Positions 37,716 through 47,381 of a stretch of 64,000 nt of DNA are shown piece after piece; positions within the stretch are counted from its first letter, which is position 1; every line of letters starts with the position of its first letter. The DNA is from Lysobacterales bacterium 66-474 (lineage in GTDB: Bacteria > Pseudomonadota > Gammaproteobacteria > Xanthomonadales > Rhodanobacteraceae): NCBI GenBank assembly GCA_001899805.1, contig MKWP01000015.1:124001-188000 (forward strand), given 5' to 3'. The translations under genes and the position numbers were made by a program. The notes under the pieces are model-generated. The model saw only the letters and a program-made list of their open reading frames with translations. It was not told the DNA's origin and made no database searches.

Positions 37716-39059
37716 ATGGGCAGCGGCGTGAGCGGCACCCGCGAAGGCAATCTCGAAGCCCCGACCCGCCATCCGCTGGGCCAGGATGGTCCCGATTTCT
37801 TCGACCAGGCCGCGCTCGAAAAGGAAATGGAGCGCATCTTCAACATCTGCCACGGCTGTCGCCGCTGCGTCAGCCTGTGCCACGCCTTCCCCACCCTGTT
37901 CGACCTCATCGACGAATCGAAGACGATGGAGATCGACGGCGTGGACAAGGCCGATTACGGCAAGGTGGTCGAGCAATGCTATTTGTGCGACCTGTGCTAC
38001 CAGACCAAGTGTCCGTACGTGCCACCACATCCGTGGAACGTGGATTTCCCGCACCTGATGCTGCGCGCCAAGGCTTTCGAGTTCGAACGAGAAGGTACTT
38101 CGCTCGGCAACAAGTTCCTGTCCGATACCACCCGAGTCGGACGCCTCGTGGCGCGGCCGGTGATCGCGGAAACCGTCAATGCGCTCAATCGCAGCAAGCC
38201 TGCCCGCAAGTTGCTGGACAAGACCCTGCACGTGCACCCCGACGCCGAGGTGCCGGCATATCAACATCCGCGCGCACGCAAGGCTTTGCGCAAGCTCGAC
38301 GCAAGCGGCGAAGCGACACCGGCGGGCCGCACCCGCGGCAAGGTGGCGATCTTCGCGACCTGCTACTGCGACAGCGTGTTGCCGGACGTGGTGGACGACC
38401 TTGCCGCGGTGCTGGCGCACAACGGCATTCCCGCCAGGCTGGTGTCGAAGGAAGTGTGCTGCGGGATGCCGAAGCTGGAACTCGGCGACCTCGCTTCGGT
38501 CACCAAGTACAAGAATGACAACATCCCGGTGCTTGCACAGGCCGTGCGCGACGGCTTCGATCTCACCGCCGCGATTCCGTCCTGCGTGCTGATGTTCAAA
38601 CAGGAACTGCCGTTGATGTTCCACGACGACGAGGACGTGAAACTGGTGCAGCGCGCGTTCTTCGATCCCTTCGAATATCTGGCCGAACGCCATGCCGCAG
38701 GCTTGCTGAAAACCGATTTCAAGGCACCATTGGGCAAGCTCGCCTGGCACGTCGCCTGCCATCAGCGCGTGCAAAAGATCGGGCCCAAGACGCGCGACAT
38801 CCTTTCGCTGGTGCCGGATACCGAAATCGTCACCATCGAACGCTGCTCGGGCCACGACGGCACCTACGGCGTCAAGACCCATACCTATCCGTTGTCACGC
38901 AAAATTGCGAAACCGGTCGAAACGCGCGTCAGGGATTCCGGCGCGGCAACCCTCACCAGCGACTGCCCGATGGCGGGCGCGCACCTGGCGCACGGCCTGG
39001 ACCAGCAGCCAGGGCAGCAACACCCGTTGTCACTGCTGCGCAAAGCCTACGGCATTTAG
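37716..39059 (+). CDS. (Fe-S)-binding protein with CCG domains, GlpC/heterodisulfide-reductase-like
   Basis: 447 residues. Two [4Fe-4S] ferredoxin-type motifs lie in the N-terminal part (CHGCRRCVSLCHAFP and CYLCDLCYQTKCP). Two cysteine-rich CCG regions follow, one with CCGMPKLELGD and one spanning ACHQR to CSGHDG. Such proteins pass electrons between quinone or flavoprotein partners and a terminal acceptor. Here the neighbours suggest electron supply to the rubrerythrin. The ATG at 37716 gives a family-length product. No membrane helix is seen. Confidence 0.9.
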   Translation: MGSGVSGTREGNLEAPTRHPLGQDGPDFFDQAALEKEMERIFNICHGCRRCVSLCHAFPTLFDLIDESKTMEIDGVDKADYGKVVEQCYLCDLCYQTKCPYVPPHPWNVDFPHLMLRAKAFEFEREGTSLGNKFLSDTTRVGRLVARPVIAETVNALNRSKPARKLLDKTLHVHPDAEVPAYQHPRARKALRKLDASGEATPAGRTRGKVAIFATCYCDSVLPDVVDDLAAVLAHNGIPARLVSKEVCCGMPKLELGDLASVTKYKNDNIPVLAQAVRDGFDLTAAIPSCVLMFKQELPLMFHDDEDVKLVQRAFFDPFEYLAERHAAGLLKTDFKAPLGKLAWHVACHQRVQKIGPKTRDILSLVPDTEIVTIERCSGHDGTYGVKTHTYPLSRKIAKPVETRVRDSGAATLTSDCPMAGAHLAHGLDQQPGQQHPLSLLRKAYGI

Positions 39060-39060
39060 C

Positions 39061-39160
39061 GGGACTCGGGACTCGAGACTCGGCAGCATAAAACTTCTTC
39101 GTCATTCCGGGGCCGCATCCGGCTTCATCGGATGCGGAACCCGGAATCCATTTTTCGCTG
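39061..39160. repeat. dispersed palindromic repeat (TCATTCC...GGAATCCA type)
   Basis: A short tandem GGGACTCGGGACTCGAGACTC (39061-39081) is followed by a nested hairpin: outer ATTCCGGG / CCCGGAAT and inner CCGCATCC / GGATGCGG (39105-39148). The same outer sequence type recurs at 46754-46782. Confidence 0.7.
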
Positions 39161-39224
39161 CGGCAATCTCGCCTGGCCAATACGCCCGAATCCGGCAGAA
39201 GAACACAAGCGGAAGCCCGAAATC

Positions 39225-39806
39225 ATGCATCCACTCACCCACGAAGACCTGTTTTCCCTCGAACAATACGCGCGCGAGCGCGCCGACCTCCGTGCACGCG
39301 TGCTGGCGCACAAGCGCGACCGCAAGATTCGCATCGGCAAGCACGTCACGCTGCTGTTCGAGGACCGCCTGACCATCCAGTACCAGGTCCAGGAAATGCT
39401 GCGCACCGAGAAGATCTTCGAGCCGGAGGGCATCGCCGAGGAACTGGGCGCCTACAATCCGCTGATCCCGGATGGCGGCAATCTCAAGGCCACGATGTTG
39501 ATCGAGTACGACGACGTCGAGGAACGCAAGCGCGAGCTGCTGCGCCTGCGCAATATCGAGCACGCCGTGCAACTTGCCGTCGCAGGCCACGCACCGGTCA
39601 CGGCCGTCGCCGACGAGGATCTGCCGCGCAGCAACGACGAAAAAACCTCCGCCGTGCACTTCCTGCGCTTCGAACTCGACGCCCCGGCCGCGACGGACTT
39701 CAAAGGCGGCGCCAGCGTGGTTTTCCGAATCGAACACCCGAATTATCGCGCCGAAGCTCGACTGACCGACTCGCAGCAACGGGCCCTGGCCGCGGATTTC
39801 GACTGA
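39225..39806 (+). CDS. DUF3501 family protein
   Basis: 193 residues from the ATG at 39225. Typical DUF3501 blocks are visible: KRDRKIRIGKHVTLLFEDR, TIQYQVQEMLRTEKIFE, and YNPLIPDGGNLKATMLIE. No known catalytic motif. It is the third gene of the rubrerythrin / Fe-S / DUF3501 set; the function is unknown but presumably linked to the peroxide-reducing electron chain. Confidence 0.88.
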   Translation: MHPLTHEDLFSLEQYARERADLRARVLAHKRDRKIRIGKHVTLLFEDRLTIQYQVQEMLRTEKIFEPEGIAEELGAYNPLIPDGGNLKATMLIEYDDVEERKRELLRLRNIEHAVQLAVAGHAPVTAVADEDLPRSNDEKTSAVHFLRFELDAPAATDFKGGASVVFRIEHPNYRAEARLTDSQQRALAADFD

Positions 39807-39810
39807 GCCG

Positions 39811-40470
39811 TTACCGCGTCAGGATGCGCTTGGGTTTGACCGGCAACTTGCCGCGCCAGTACTGCAGCAACAGGAAGCCGCCGACCGCGCCGCCGAGGTG
39901 CGCGAAATGCGCGACGCCGGATTCGTAGCCGCTGACGCCGAAGAACAGTTCCAGCAGGATGTAGCCGATCACGAACACCCACGCCGGCATCGGGATCGGC
40001 AGGAAGATCAGGAACATCTTGACGCGCGGGTACATCACCCCGAACGCGACCAGCAGGCCGAACACCGCGCCGGACGCGCCGATGGTCGGGTAGAACCCGT
40101 GGGTGAAGAATTGCGCCACCAGCAGGTGCGCCGCCGCCGCGGTCACCGCACAGAAAAAATAGAAGAACGTGTAATGCCGGGCACCCAGCAGGTGTTCGAT
40201 CGGGCCACCGAACATCCACAACGCGAACATGTTGAAGAAGATGTGCCCCCAGCCCCCGTGCAGGAAGGCATACGTGATGAGCTGCCAGAAATGGAACCCG
40301 ATCGGCGCGACCCCGCTCGTACCCACCAGCATCGGGTGCGCGGGACCGATCGGCCACAACGCGCCATAGGCGAGCAGGATGGGTTGCAGCGACGGCACCT
40401 GCTCCAGCAGGAAGACCACGACGTTGGCGATCAACAGCACGCGGGTAACGGGAGGCAGGTCGAATTGCAT
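39811..40470 (-). CDS. rhomboid-family intramembrane serine protease
   Basis: 219 residues from the ATG at 40470; the longer frame has no better start. Six membrane helices. The nucleophile lies in GASGAVFG, the histidine in GVAHFAHLGGAVGG, and the HGGWGHIFFNMFALW segment is typical of loop 1/helix 2. It cleaves membrane proteins within the bilayer; substrates are unknown. It converges on DUF3501 with 4 bases between stops. Confidence 0.93.
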   Translation of the reverse strand: MQFDLPPVTRVLLIANVVVFLLEQVPSLQPILLAYGALWPIGPAHPMLVGTSGVAPIGFHFWQLITYAFLHGGWGHIFFNMFALWMFGGPIEHLLGARHYTFFYFFCAVTAAAAHLLVAQFFTHGFYPTIGASGAVFGLLVAFGVMYPRVKMFLIFLPIPMPAWVFVIGYILLELFFGVSGYESGVAHFAHLGGAVGGFLLLQYWRGKLPVKPKRILTR

Positions 40471-40546
40471 GGGGTGTCCTGGAACGCTTGATCGGGCAAG
40501 GGTAACGGGTGGCGCGGCGTGCGTCATGCGACGCGCGCGGCGTGGC

Positions 40547-40978
40547 TCAGAACCGCTTCACGAATACCGCCTGGCGCTTCTTCTCGATGTAGCCTTCGCG
40601 CAGATAGAAGCGATGCGCGCGTTCGCGGATCACGTTGGAGCGCACATGCACGGACGCGTAGCCGCGCTCGCGCGCCCAGGCTTCGGCCGCCGCCAGCAAG
40701 GCACTGCCGACGCGCTGCCTGCGCGCCGTTTCGAATACGACCAATGCGGCGAGCTCGGCGAAAGGCTCCGCGATCAGCGGGCGGCGCGGTTCGACGTGCG
40801 CAAAGCCTCCCAGCCCGCCGTGCGGATCGACCGCGACCAGCACCACGCCCGCGTGGTGCGAAGCCACGCCCTCCAGCCGGCGCAAAATGGTGGCCGCATC
40901 CGCGGGATAGCCCAACTGGCCGGAAAGGCTCGCCAGTTCTCCGGCATCCGAATGCGCCGCCACGCGAATCATCGTCAC
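40547..40978 (-). CDS. GNAT-family N-acetyltransferase
   Basis: 143 residues from a GTG at 40978, chosen because GGAG lies nine bases upstream; an ATG two codons later and one eight codons earlier are alternatives. The acetyl-CoA loop is degenerate but recognisable (ARRQRVGSALLAAAEAWARERGY), and the C-terminal RAHRFYLREGYIEKKRQAVF is typical. The substrate is unknown. A 110-bp repeat follows at 41024-41133. Confidence 0.8.
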   Translation of the reverse strand: MTMIRVAAHSDAGELASLSGQLGYPADAATILRRLEGVASHHAGVVLVAVDPHGGLGGFAHVEPRRPLIAEPFAELAALVVFETARRQRVGSALLAAAEAWARERGYASVHVRSNVIRERAHRFYLREGYIEKKRQAVFVKRF

Positions 40979-41023
40979 AAAGGCATTCTCCGGAAAACCC
41001 AAAATGAAGCACTGAAGAACCGT

Positions 41024-41133
41024 TGCGAGCGAAGGCAGATTGCGTGACGCCGGAGCGCAGGAAGCGGAGTGTACACGTCAGTACATGAGCATTCCGAGCA
41101 CCGCCGGCGCGCAAGCTGCCGAGCGCAGCAGGT
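41024..41133 (+). repeat. dispersed repeat family E, copy 1
   Basis: About 110 bp, nearly the same as 54174-54287 (same strand) and about 84 bp of 63784-63867 (opposite strand). The centre carries a hairpin-prone TACACGTCAGTACATGAGC; the ends GGCAGATTGCG and CGCAAGCTGCC are imperfectly inverted. It has no coding frame of its own, though open frames cross it in all copies. It sits between the GNAT and M20 genes. Confidence 0.85.
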
Positions 41134-41147
41134 TATTCAGTGTTTCA

Positions 41148-42593
<1,446 letters not shown>

Positions 42594-42793
42594 TGCGCAC
42601 TCCGGAAGCGAATTGAAACGCACAGTCTAACAGCCACGGAAAAACGGCCGCGGGTCGGACGATTCCGACACGCAGCAACCGCGCGCCCCGACAAGACCGC
42701 GCTGCCCACGCCGGCAGCGCACCCGCGCAGCACGCGGCAAGCTGCTCCCACGCGCCGCATCCGGCGGTGCGAACCACCAAGAGGGACCTCCAC

Positions 42794-43111
42794 ATGATCA
42801 AGCGCACACTCGTCGCACTTGCACTCTGCCTCGCCATCGCGCTGCCTGCGCTGGCCGCGACGCCCGTGAACGTCAACAAGGCCGACGCCCAGACCATCGC
42901 CACCTCGCTCGACGGCATCGGCATGAGCAAGGCCGAGGCCATCGTCAGCTACCGCGACGCCCACGGCCCGTTCAAGAGCGTCGACGATCTCGGCAAGGTC
43001 AAGGGGATCGGCAGCAAGACCCTGGCACGCAATCGCGATGCGATCCGCCTCGATGGCAACGTCGCGGCTGCGGCCGCGCCCAAGCCGGCACACCGCACGC
43101 GCAAGCACTGA
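42794..43111 (+). CDS. ComEA-like helix-hairpin-helix protein
   Basis: 105 residues. The signal peptide ends in PALAA, followed by the ComEA-type repeat (PVNVNKADAQTIATSLDGIG and KVKGIGSKTLARNR), two helix-hairpin-helix motifs that bind DNA without sequence preference, and a short basic tail. Such periplasmic proteins hold incoming DNA during natural transformation. No other competence gene is nearby. A 12-bp perfect stem-loop follows at 43121-43149. Confidence 0.88.
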   Translation: MIKRTLVALALCLAIALPALAATPVNVNKADAQTIATSLDGIGMSKAEAIVSYRDAHGPFKSVDDLGKVKGIGSKTLARNRDAIRLDGNVAAAAAPKPAHRTRKH

Positions 43112-43120
43112 ATCACCGAT

Positions 43121-43149
43121 CGGCGATGCGGGACGTGCCCGCATCGCCG
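43121..43149 (+). terminator. strong stem-loop after comEA-like gene
   Basis: Perfect 12-bp stem CGGCGATGCGGG / CCCGCATCGCCG with loop ACGTG, ten bases past the stop. No U-tract follows, so it may stabilise the 3' end rather than terminate. An in-frame ATG of the next gene lies inside it, which argues against that start. Confidence 0.6.
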
Positions 43150-43203
43150 GAGGGTGCGATACGCACTACACTCGCGCGCTTTGCCCAACGCGCGAACCGT
43201 GCC

Positions 43204-43665
43204 GTGATCCTGCCCCGCTACCGCATCGCCTCCTCCAGCATCCCCGGCGCCGGCAAGGGCGTCTTCCTCGAAGAACCGTTGGCAAAGGGGTGCATCGCGA
43301 TCGCGCCGGACAAGATCGACCAGACCTGGTCGTTCTCGCAGGTACTCTCCGACCCGGCACGCGCCGCGTTGCTGTACACCTCGGTACGCTGGTTCGAGGA
43401 TCGCTACACCCTGTCGCCGGATTGGCCGGACGAATGCTACGTCAACCACAGCTTCGAACCCACGGGTTTGTGGCTGCTGGGTTTCATCTTCGCGGTCCGC
43501 GATCTCGCCGCCGGCGAAGAGTTGACGATCGACTACCGGCACCTGCTCGCGCCAGGGCAGGAAGAAGATTTCCGCGACGCGTACACCGGCGAGGCCATCA
43601 TCGGATACGCGTGGAAGGACAGCCTGCGCCTCGGCCTCGACACGCTGCGCGGGCTGCTCGACTGA
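43204..43665 (+). CDS. SET-domain protein
   Basis: 153 residues from a GTG at 43204. The frame opens at an ATG (43126), but that codon lies in the comEA stem-loop, and family similarity begins at about the GTG. SET motifs are visible: SSSIPGAGKGVFLEE (N-terminal), YVNHSFEP (NHS core, with Phe where Cys is common) and GEELTIDY. These proteins methylate lysines or are inactive relatives; the target is unknown in bacteria. It stands before a hutD-like gene with 34 bases between. Confidence 0.8.
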   Translation: MILPRYRIASSSIPGAGKGVFLEEPLAKGCIAIAPDKIDQTWSFSQVLSDPARAALLYTSVRWFEDRYTLSPDWPDECYVNHSFEPTGLWLLGFIFAVRDLAAGEELTIDYRHLLAPGQEEDFRDAYTGEAIIGYAWKDSLRLGLDTLRGLLD

Positions 43666-43699
43666 CCTGCGCCGGTCCGTGCCCGCTACCATCGCCGCC

Positions 43700-44266
43700 A
43701 TGCCCATCCTGCGCGCGATTCCCCGCTCCCGGCAGCGCGACGAACCCTGGGCCAACGGCGCCGGCAGCACCACGGTCATCCTGCGCGAACCCGACGAGGC
43801 CGACTGGCGGGTGCGCGTCAGCATCGCCAGGGTCGACCGCGACGGCCCGTTTTCGGAGCTGCCCGGCACGCGGCGTACGCTGATCCCGCTCGACGCACCC
43901 ATGACCTTGCGTTTCCCCGATGGCCGGGAACTCACCGGGGCATGTTTCGACACGCTCCAGTTCGACGGGTCTCCGGCACCTGCCGGATTGTTGCCCCAGG
44001 GGCCGACCCGCGATTTCAACCTGATGCTGCGCGGCGACGCGCGCGGCGAGGCCATGGCGCAGATCCTGCGCCACCCGACGCCGCTGCCGCTCACTGCCGG
44101 CACGCGCTGGCTGGTGTACCTGGACAACGGCCACGCCCTGCTCGGGGCGGACGACGGGCAGGCCCTCGCATTGAACCCGCACGACGCCGCGCTGGTCATA
44201 CCTGAAGGCGGCCCGGCCCGGGTCGAGGGAACCGGCGAAATCATCCTCGTCAAGTTGTACGCTTGA
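43700..44266 (+). CDS. HutD/Ves family protein
   Basis: 188 residues from the ATG at 43700; the frame also offers a GTG seven codons upstream. Family blocks: EPWANGAGSTTVILREP at the N-terminus, RVSIARVDRDGPFSELPGTRR, and DTLQFDGSPAPAG. It is a cupin-like bicupin with a proposed regulatory or binding role in histidine utilisation; no other hut gene is nearby. Confidence 0.88.
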   Translation: MPILRAIPRSRQRDEPWANGAGSTTVILREPDEADWRVRVSIARVDRDGPFSELPGTRRTLIPLDAPMTLRFPDGRELTGACFDTLQFDGSPAPAGLLPQGPTRDFNLMLRGDARGEAMAQILRHPTPLPLTAGTRWLVYLDNGHALLGADDGQALALNPHDAALVIPEGGPARVEGTGEIILVKLYA

Positions 44267-44297
44267 CGCACTTCCATTCCCCGGGCGGAGGTCACGC

Positions 44298-44972
44298 ATG
44301 CGGATGCTGGTAGTCGAAGACGATGCGGCGATCGCCGACGCGGTATGCGACTCCCTGCAACGCGCCGGCCACGTGGTCGACCATCTCGCCGACGGCAGGG
44401 CCGCGATGGCGGCCCTGCAGGAGCACGCCTTCGCACTGGTGGTGCTGGACCTCGGCCTGCCCGGCGAGAGCGGCAGCGACGTTTTGCGCCGCTTGCGGAG
44501 CGCCCACGACGGCATCCCGGTGCTGGTCATCACCGCGCGCGAGGAAGTGGACCTGCGCGTGCGCACGCTCGACCTCGGCGCCGACGATTACCTGGTCAAG
44601 CCCTTCAGCCTCGCCGAGTTCGACGCACGGGTGCGTGCGCTGCTGCGCCGCCAGAGCAACAGCGGCGTCCCCACCCTGCAGCTCGGCAAGCTGTCCATCG
44701 ACCTGGCCGGGCGCCGGGTATTGCTCGACGACCAGCCGCTGGAACTGACCGCGCGCGAATTCGCATTGCTCGAGGTGCTGGCCTCGCGCCGCAACCGGGT
44801 GACGTCGCGCGAGCACGTGATCGAAGCCCTGTGCACGTGGAACGATGCGCTCACCGACAACGGCCTCGACATCGCGGTCCATCGCCTGCGCCGCAAGCTC
44901 GCCGACAGCGGCATCAACCTGCGCACCGTACGCGGGCTCGGCTACCTGCTCGAGGCGGACGATGGTCCGTAA
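44298..44972 (+). CDS. OmpR-family response regulator
   Basis: 224 residues. Receiver domain with the acidic pair EDD (residues 8-10), phospho-acceptor Asp in VVLDLGLPG (about residue 51) and LVKPFS lysine. The C-terminal winged helix (about 125-220) ends VRGLGYLLE. The stop overlaps the sensor kinase start by 11 bases, so both are made together. It resembles the TctD/QseB subgroup; the signal is unknown. Confidence 0.94.
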   Translation: MRMLVVEDDAAIADAVCDSLQRAGHVVDHLADGRAAMAALQEHAFALVVLDLGLPGESGSDVLRRLRSAHDGIPVLVITAREEVDLRVRTLDLGADDYLVKPFSLAEFDARVRALLRRQSNSGVPTLQLGKLSIDLAGRRVLLDDQPLELTAREFALLEVLASRRNRVTSREHVIEALCTWNDALTDNGLDIAVHRLRRKLADSGINLRTVRGLGYLLEADDGP

Positions 44973-46350
44973 CCCCAGCCTGCGCCGGCGTCTGTTGCTG
45001 TTCGTGGCGGCGCCGCTGCTGGCGGTGCTGGTGTGCGGCGGCATCATCAACTACGTGATCGGCCTGCACTACGCCAACAAGGTGTACGACCGCTGGCTGA
45101 TGGACAGCGCCAACGCCATGGGCGACCTGGTCAACAGCGACGCCGGCCGCAACGAGCTCAGCGCGCAGGCCCGCATCCTGTTGCAGTTCTCGGTCAAGGA
45201 CCGCAATCAGTTCGCGGTACGCAGCCTGCGTTACGGGGTGCTGGCCGGGGACCAGGACCTCCCCCAGCCGAGCCCGAAGACGTCGCACGGCAGCCCCGTG
45301 TTCACCAATTTCACCGACCATGGCCTGGCCATGCGCATGGCATCGGTGTTCATCGACAACAAGGCCGATCCCGGCGACGTGCTGGTGATTTCGACGGCCG
45401 AGACCGTACACAAGCGGCAGGCGCTGGCGCGCGAACTGCTGGTGTCCACCGTGCCCATCGAACTGCTGCTGATCTGCGTCGCGATGGCGCTGGTGTGGTT
45501 CGGCATCAACCGCGGCCTGCGCGTGCTGGATCCGCTGGCCCACGAACTGCGGATGCGCGATGCGGGCGACCTGTCGCCGTTGCGCACCATCGATGCGCCG
45601 ATCGAAGTCCAGCCGCTGGTCGCGACCATCGACGCATTGCTCAGTCGCCTCGATCGCATGTTGCGCCAGCAACAGCGTTTCATTGCCGACGCCGCGCACC
45701 AGCTGCGCACGCCGCTGGCGGGGTTGCGCCTGCAGGCCGAACGCGCATTGGCCGACCCCAGCCCCGACACCGTGCGCGAAGCACTCGTCCATGTCGAACG
45801 GTTGTCCGCCGGCACCGCGCGCGCCGCCGGCCAGTTGCTGGCGCTGGCGCGCGCGCAGGCCCCCGACGAAGCGCTGGGTGCGGCAGCACCGCTCGACCTC
45901 GCCGGGCTGGTGCGCGACGAGGTGGCGTCGCGCGTACCCGAGGCCATCTCGCGCGGCATCGACCTGGGTTACCGCGGCCCGGAACACGGCATCATCGTGA
46001 TCGGTGACGGCGTGTTGCTGCGCGAACTGCTCGGCAACCTGATCGACAACGCCGCGCGCTATGGCAGCCGCGGCAACGGCGTGGTCACCGTCGGGCTGCA
46101 AGCCGACGACGCCGGCGGTTGCGTGCTGAGCGTGCAGGACAACGGGCCCGGCGTGGCACCCGAGCTGATCCCGCGCCTCGGTGAACGTTTCTTCCGCGCG
46201 GTCGGCAACGGCCACGAAGGCACCGGGCTGGGCCTTGCTATCGTGCGCGAGATCGCCGAGCGCCACAGCGCCGACCTCGCCTTCGTCAACCATTCGGACC
46301 CGCATGGCCTGCGCGTAGAGATCCGGTTTCCACCCGTCGCAACAGGTTGA
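44962..46350 (+). CDS. sensor histidine kinase (TctE/QseC-like)
   Basis: 462 residues from the ATG at 44962. Two membrane helices (about 12-32 and 165-185) bracket a periplasmic sensor region of about 130 residues with a 2CSK-type look. A HAMP-like linker, the phospho-acceptor His in ADAAHQLRTPLAGL, and the ATP-binding boxes LGNLIDNAARYG, DNGPGV and GTGLGLAIV follow. Coupled to the upstream response regulator. TctDE-type systems often sense small carboxylates. Confidence 0.94.
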   Translation: MVRNPSLRRRLLLFVAAPLLAVLVCGGIINYVIGLHYANKVYDRWLMDSANAMGDLVNSDAGRNELSAQARILLQFSVKDRNQFAVRSLRYGVLAGDQDLPQPSPKTSHGSPVFTNFTDHGLAMRMASVFIDNKADPGDVLVISTAETVHKRQALARELLVSTVPIELLLICVAMALVWFGINRGLRVLDPLAHELRMRDAGDLSPLRTIDAPIEVQPLVATIDALLSRLDRMLRQQQRFIADAAHQLRTPLAGLRLQAERALADPSPDTVREALVHVERLSAGTARAAGQLLALARAQAPDEALGAAAPLDLAGLVRDEVASRVPEAISRGIDLGYRGPEHGIIVIGDGVLLRELLGNLIDNAARYGSRGNGVVTVGLQADDAGGCVLSVQDNGPGVAPELIPRLGERFFRAVGNGHEGTGLGLAIVREIAERHSADLAFVNHSDPHGLRVEIRFPPVATG

Positions 46351-46373
46351 TTGCCGGTCTGCCAACACCGGGA

Positions 46374-46418
46374 CGCCCCTCCATGGGCTGGCTTTCCACA
46401 ACAGCCGCTTCGATGGGT
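46374..46418. repeat. dispersed repeat (pair of 36925-36986)
   Basis: CCATGGGCTGGCTTTCCACA followed by ACAGCCGCTTCGATGGG. The central 27 bases match 36950-36976 with about two changes. It fills the short gap between the convergent kinase and Rieske-ferredoxin genes. Confidence 0.7.
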
Positions 46419-46421
46419 GCC

Positions 46422-46742
46422 CTACGATCGATCGTCGCGCGTATAGACCACGCCACCTTCCACGCGCACGGGAAAGCTCGCGATCGGTTCGGTCGCGGGC
46501 GCTTCCCTGACTTCGCCCGTGCGCACGTCGAAACGAGCCCCGTGCCGCGGACATTCGATCTCGAACCCGCACACCTCGCCGCCCGCGAGCTCGCCGCCAT
46601 CGTGGGTGCAGGTGTCCTCGATCGCATACAGGTTGCCCTCGAGGTTGTAGACCGCGATCGCGGTGTCGCCGTCCCAGACGACCTTGAACTCGCCCGGCAA
46701 CAGTTCGTCCTGCGCACAGACTTTCACCCATTCATCCGACAT
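46422..46742 (-). CDS. Rieske [2Fe-2S] ferredoxin (NirD/BphF-like)
   Basis: 106 residues, a single soluble Rieske domain. Ligands are in CTHDGGEL (Cys, His) and CPRHGARFD (Cys, His). Such small ferredoxins feed electrons to oxygenases, but here the gene follows Rrf2-sufB-sufC-sufD-sufS-GNAT on the same strand, so it more likely works with or depends on Suf. A 639-bp repeat-rich gap separates it from the GNAT gene, so it may also have its own promoter. Confidence 0.9.
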   Translation of the reverse strand: MSDEWVKVCAQDELLPGEFKVVWDGDTAIAVYNLEGNLYAIEDTCTHDGGELAGGEVCGFEIECPRHGARFDVRTGEVREAPATEPIASFPVRVEGGVVYTRDDRS

Positions 46743-47381
46743 GGTCGATCTCCGTCATTCCTGCGCAGGCCGGAATCCATCTTGCCCGTCCTGGCGATTT
46801 CGCATTGGTTTCACTCGCCTCAGCGGCGAGCAAGCTACTTTCTGTTTCGGCAGAAAGTAGCCAAAGACCATTGCGCCTGTGGCGGCGGCATCGGCAACGT
46901 CCTGTTGCCTCAGCTTCCCTTGCCGCTTGTCGATCGCGCGCCGGCGCGAACTCCTGCATCCCTGCAGTCGGACATGCGCGCCTTGCTCGCGCGATCGGCA
47001 TCGCGGCTGCGGCACCGCCAACGGCGCGGTTGTCGCTCCACCACCGGCCATCCATGGCCTCGTGCGGAGCGGGACCCATTTGCTTGCTTTGCCGGCAAGT
47101 GCGCGCAGGAAGCGCGCCAAACGGGGCCCCTCGAACACGACGAGCGGACGACGGAATTGCCCGTAGGGTGGCGCACAGGAGGTGCGCCAGTTCGCCGCAG
47201 GCACAGGGATGTGCCTTCGGCGAACCCCGACGGGCGCGAGCGCACCCGTAGCCCATGGATGGGCGAAGGGCGTGTTCGCGGGGTGGCCTTCTCTTTGGTG
47301 ATTTTCTCTTGGCCACGCAAGAGAAAGTCACCCGTCCGCCCGGGAGGCGGACGGAAAAAGACACGGACGTCGAACTCAAAA
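46743..47381. repeat. 639-bp non-coding block made of several dispersed repeats
   Basis: From left to right: a TCATTCC...GGAATCCA palindrome (46754-46782, cf. 39105-39148); a hairpin CTACTTTCTG / CAGAAAGTAG (about 46833-46858); a long GC-rich stretch without gene signals; several short inverted repeats such as GGTGGCGCACAGGAGGTGCGCC near 47165; and near 47285-47365 a mirrored TTTCTCTTGG / CACGCAAGAGAAAG pair followed by CGTCCGCC-CGGG-AGGCGGACG. Open frames cross it on both strands, but codon structure and starts do not support genes. It looks like a composite intergenic repeat of a kind seen in xanthomonads. Confidence 0.65.
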
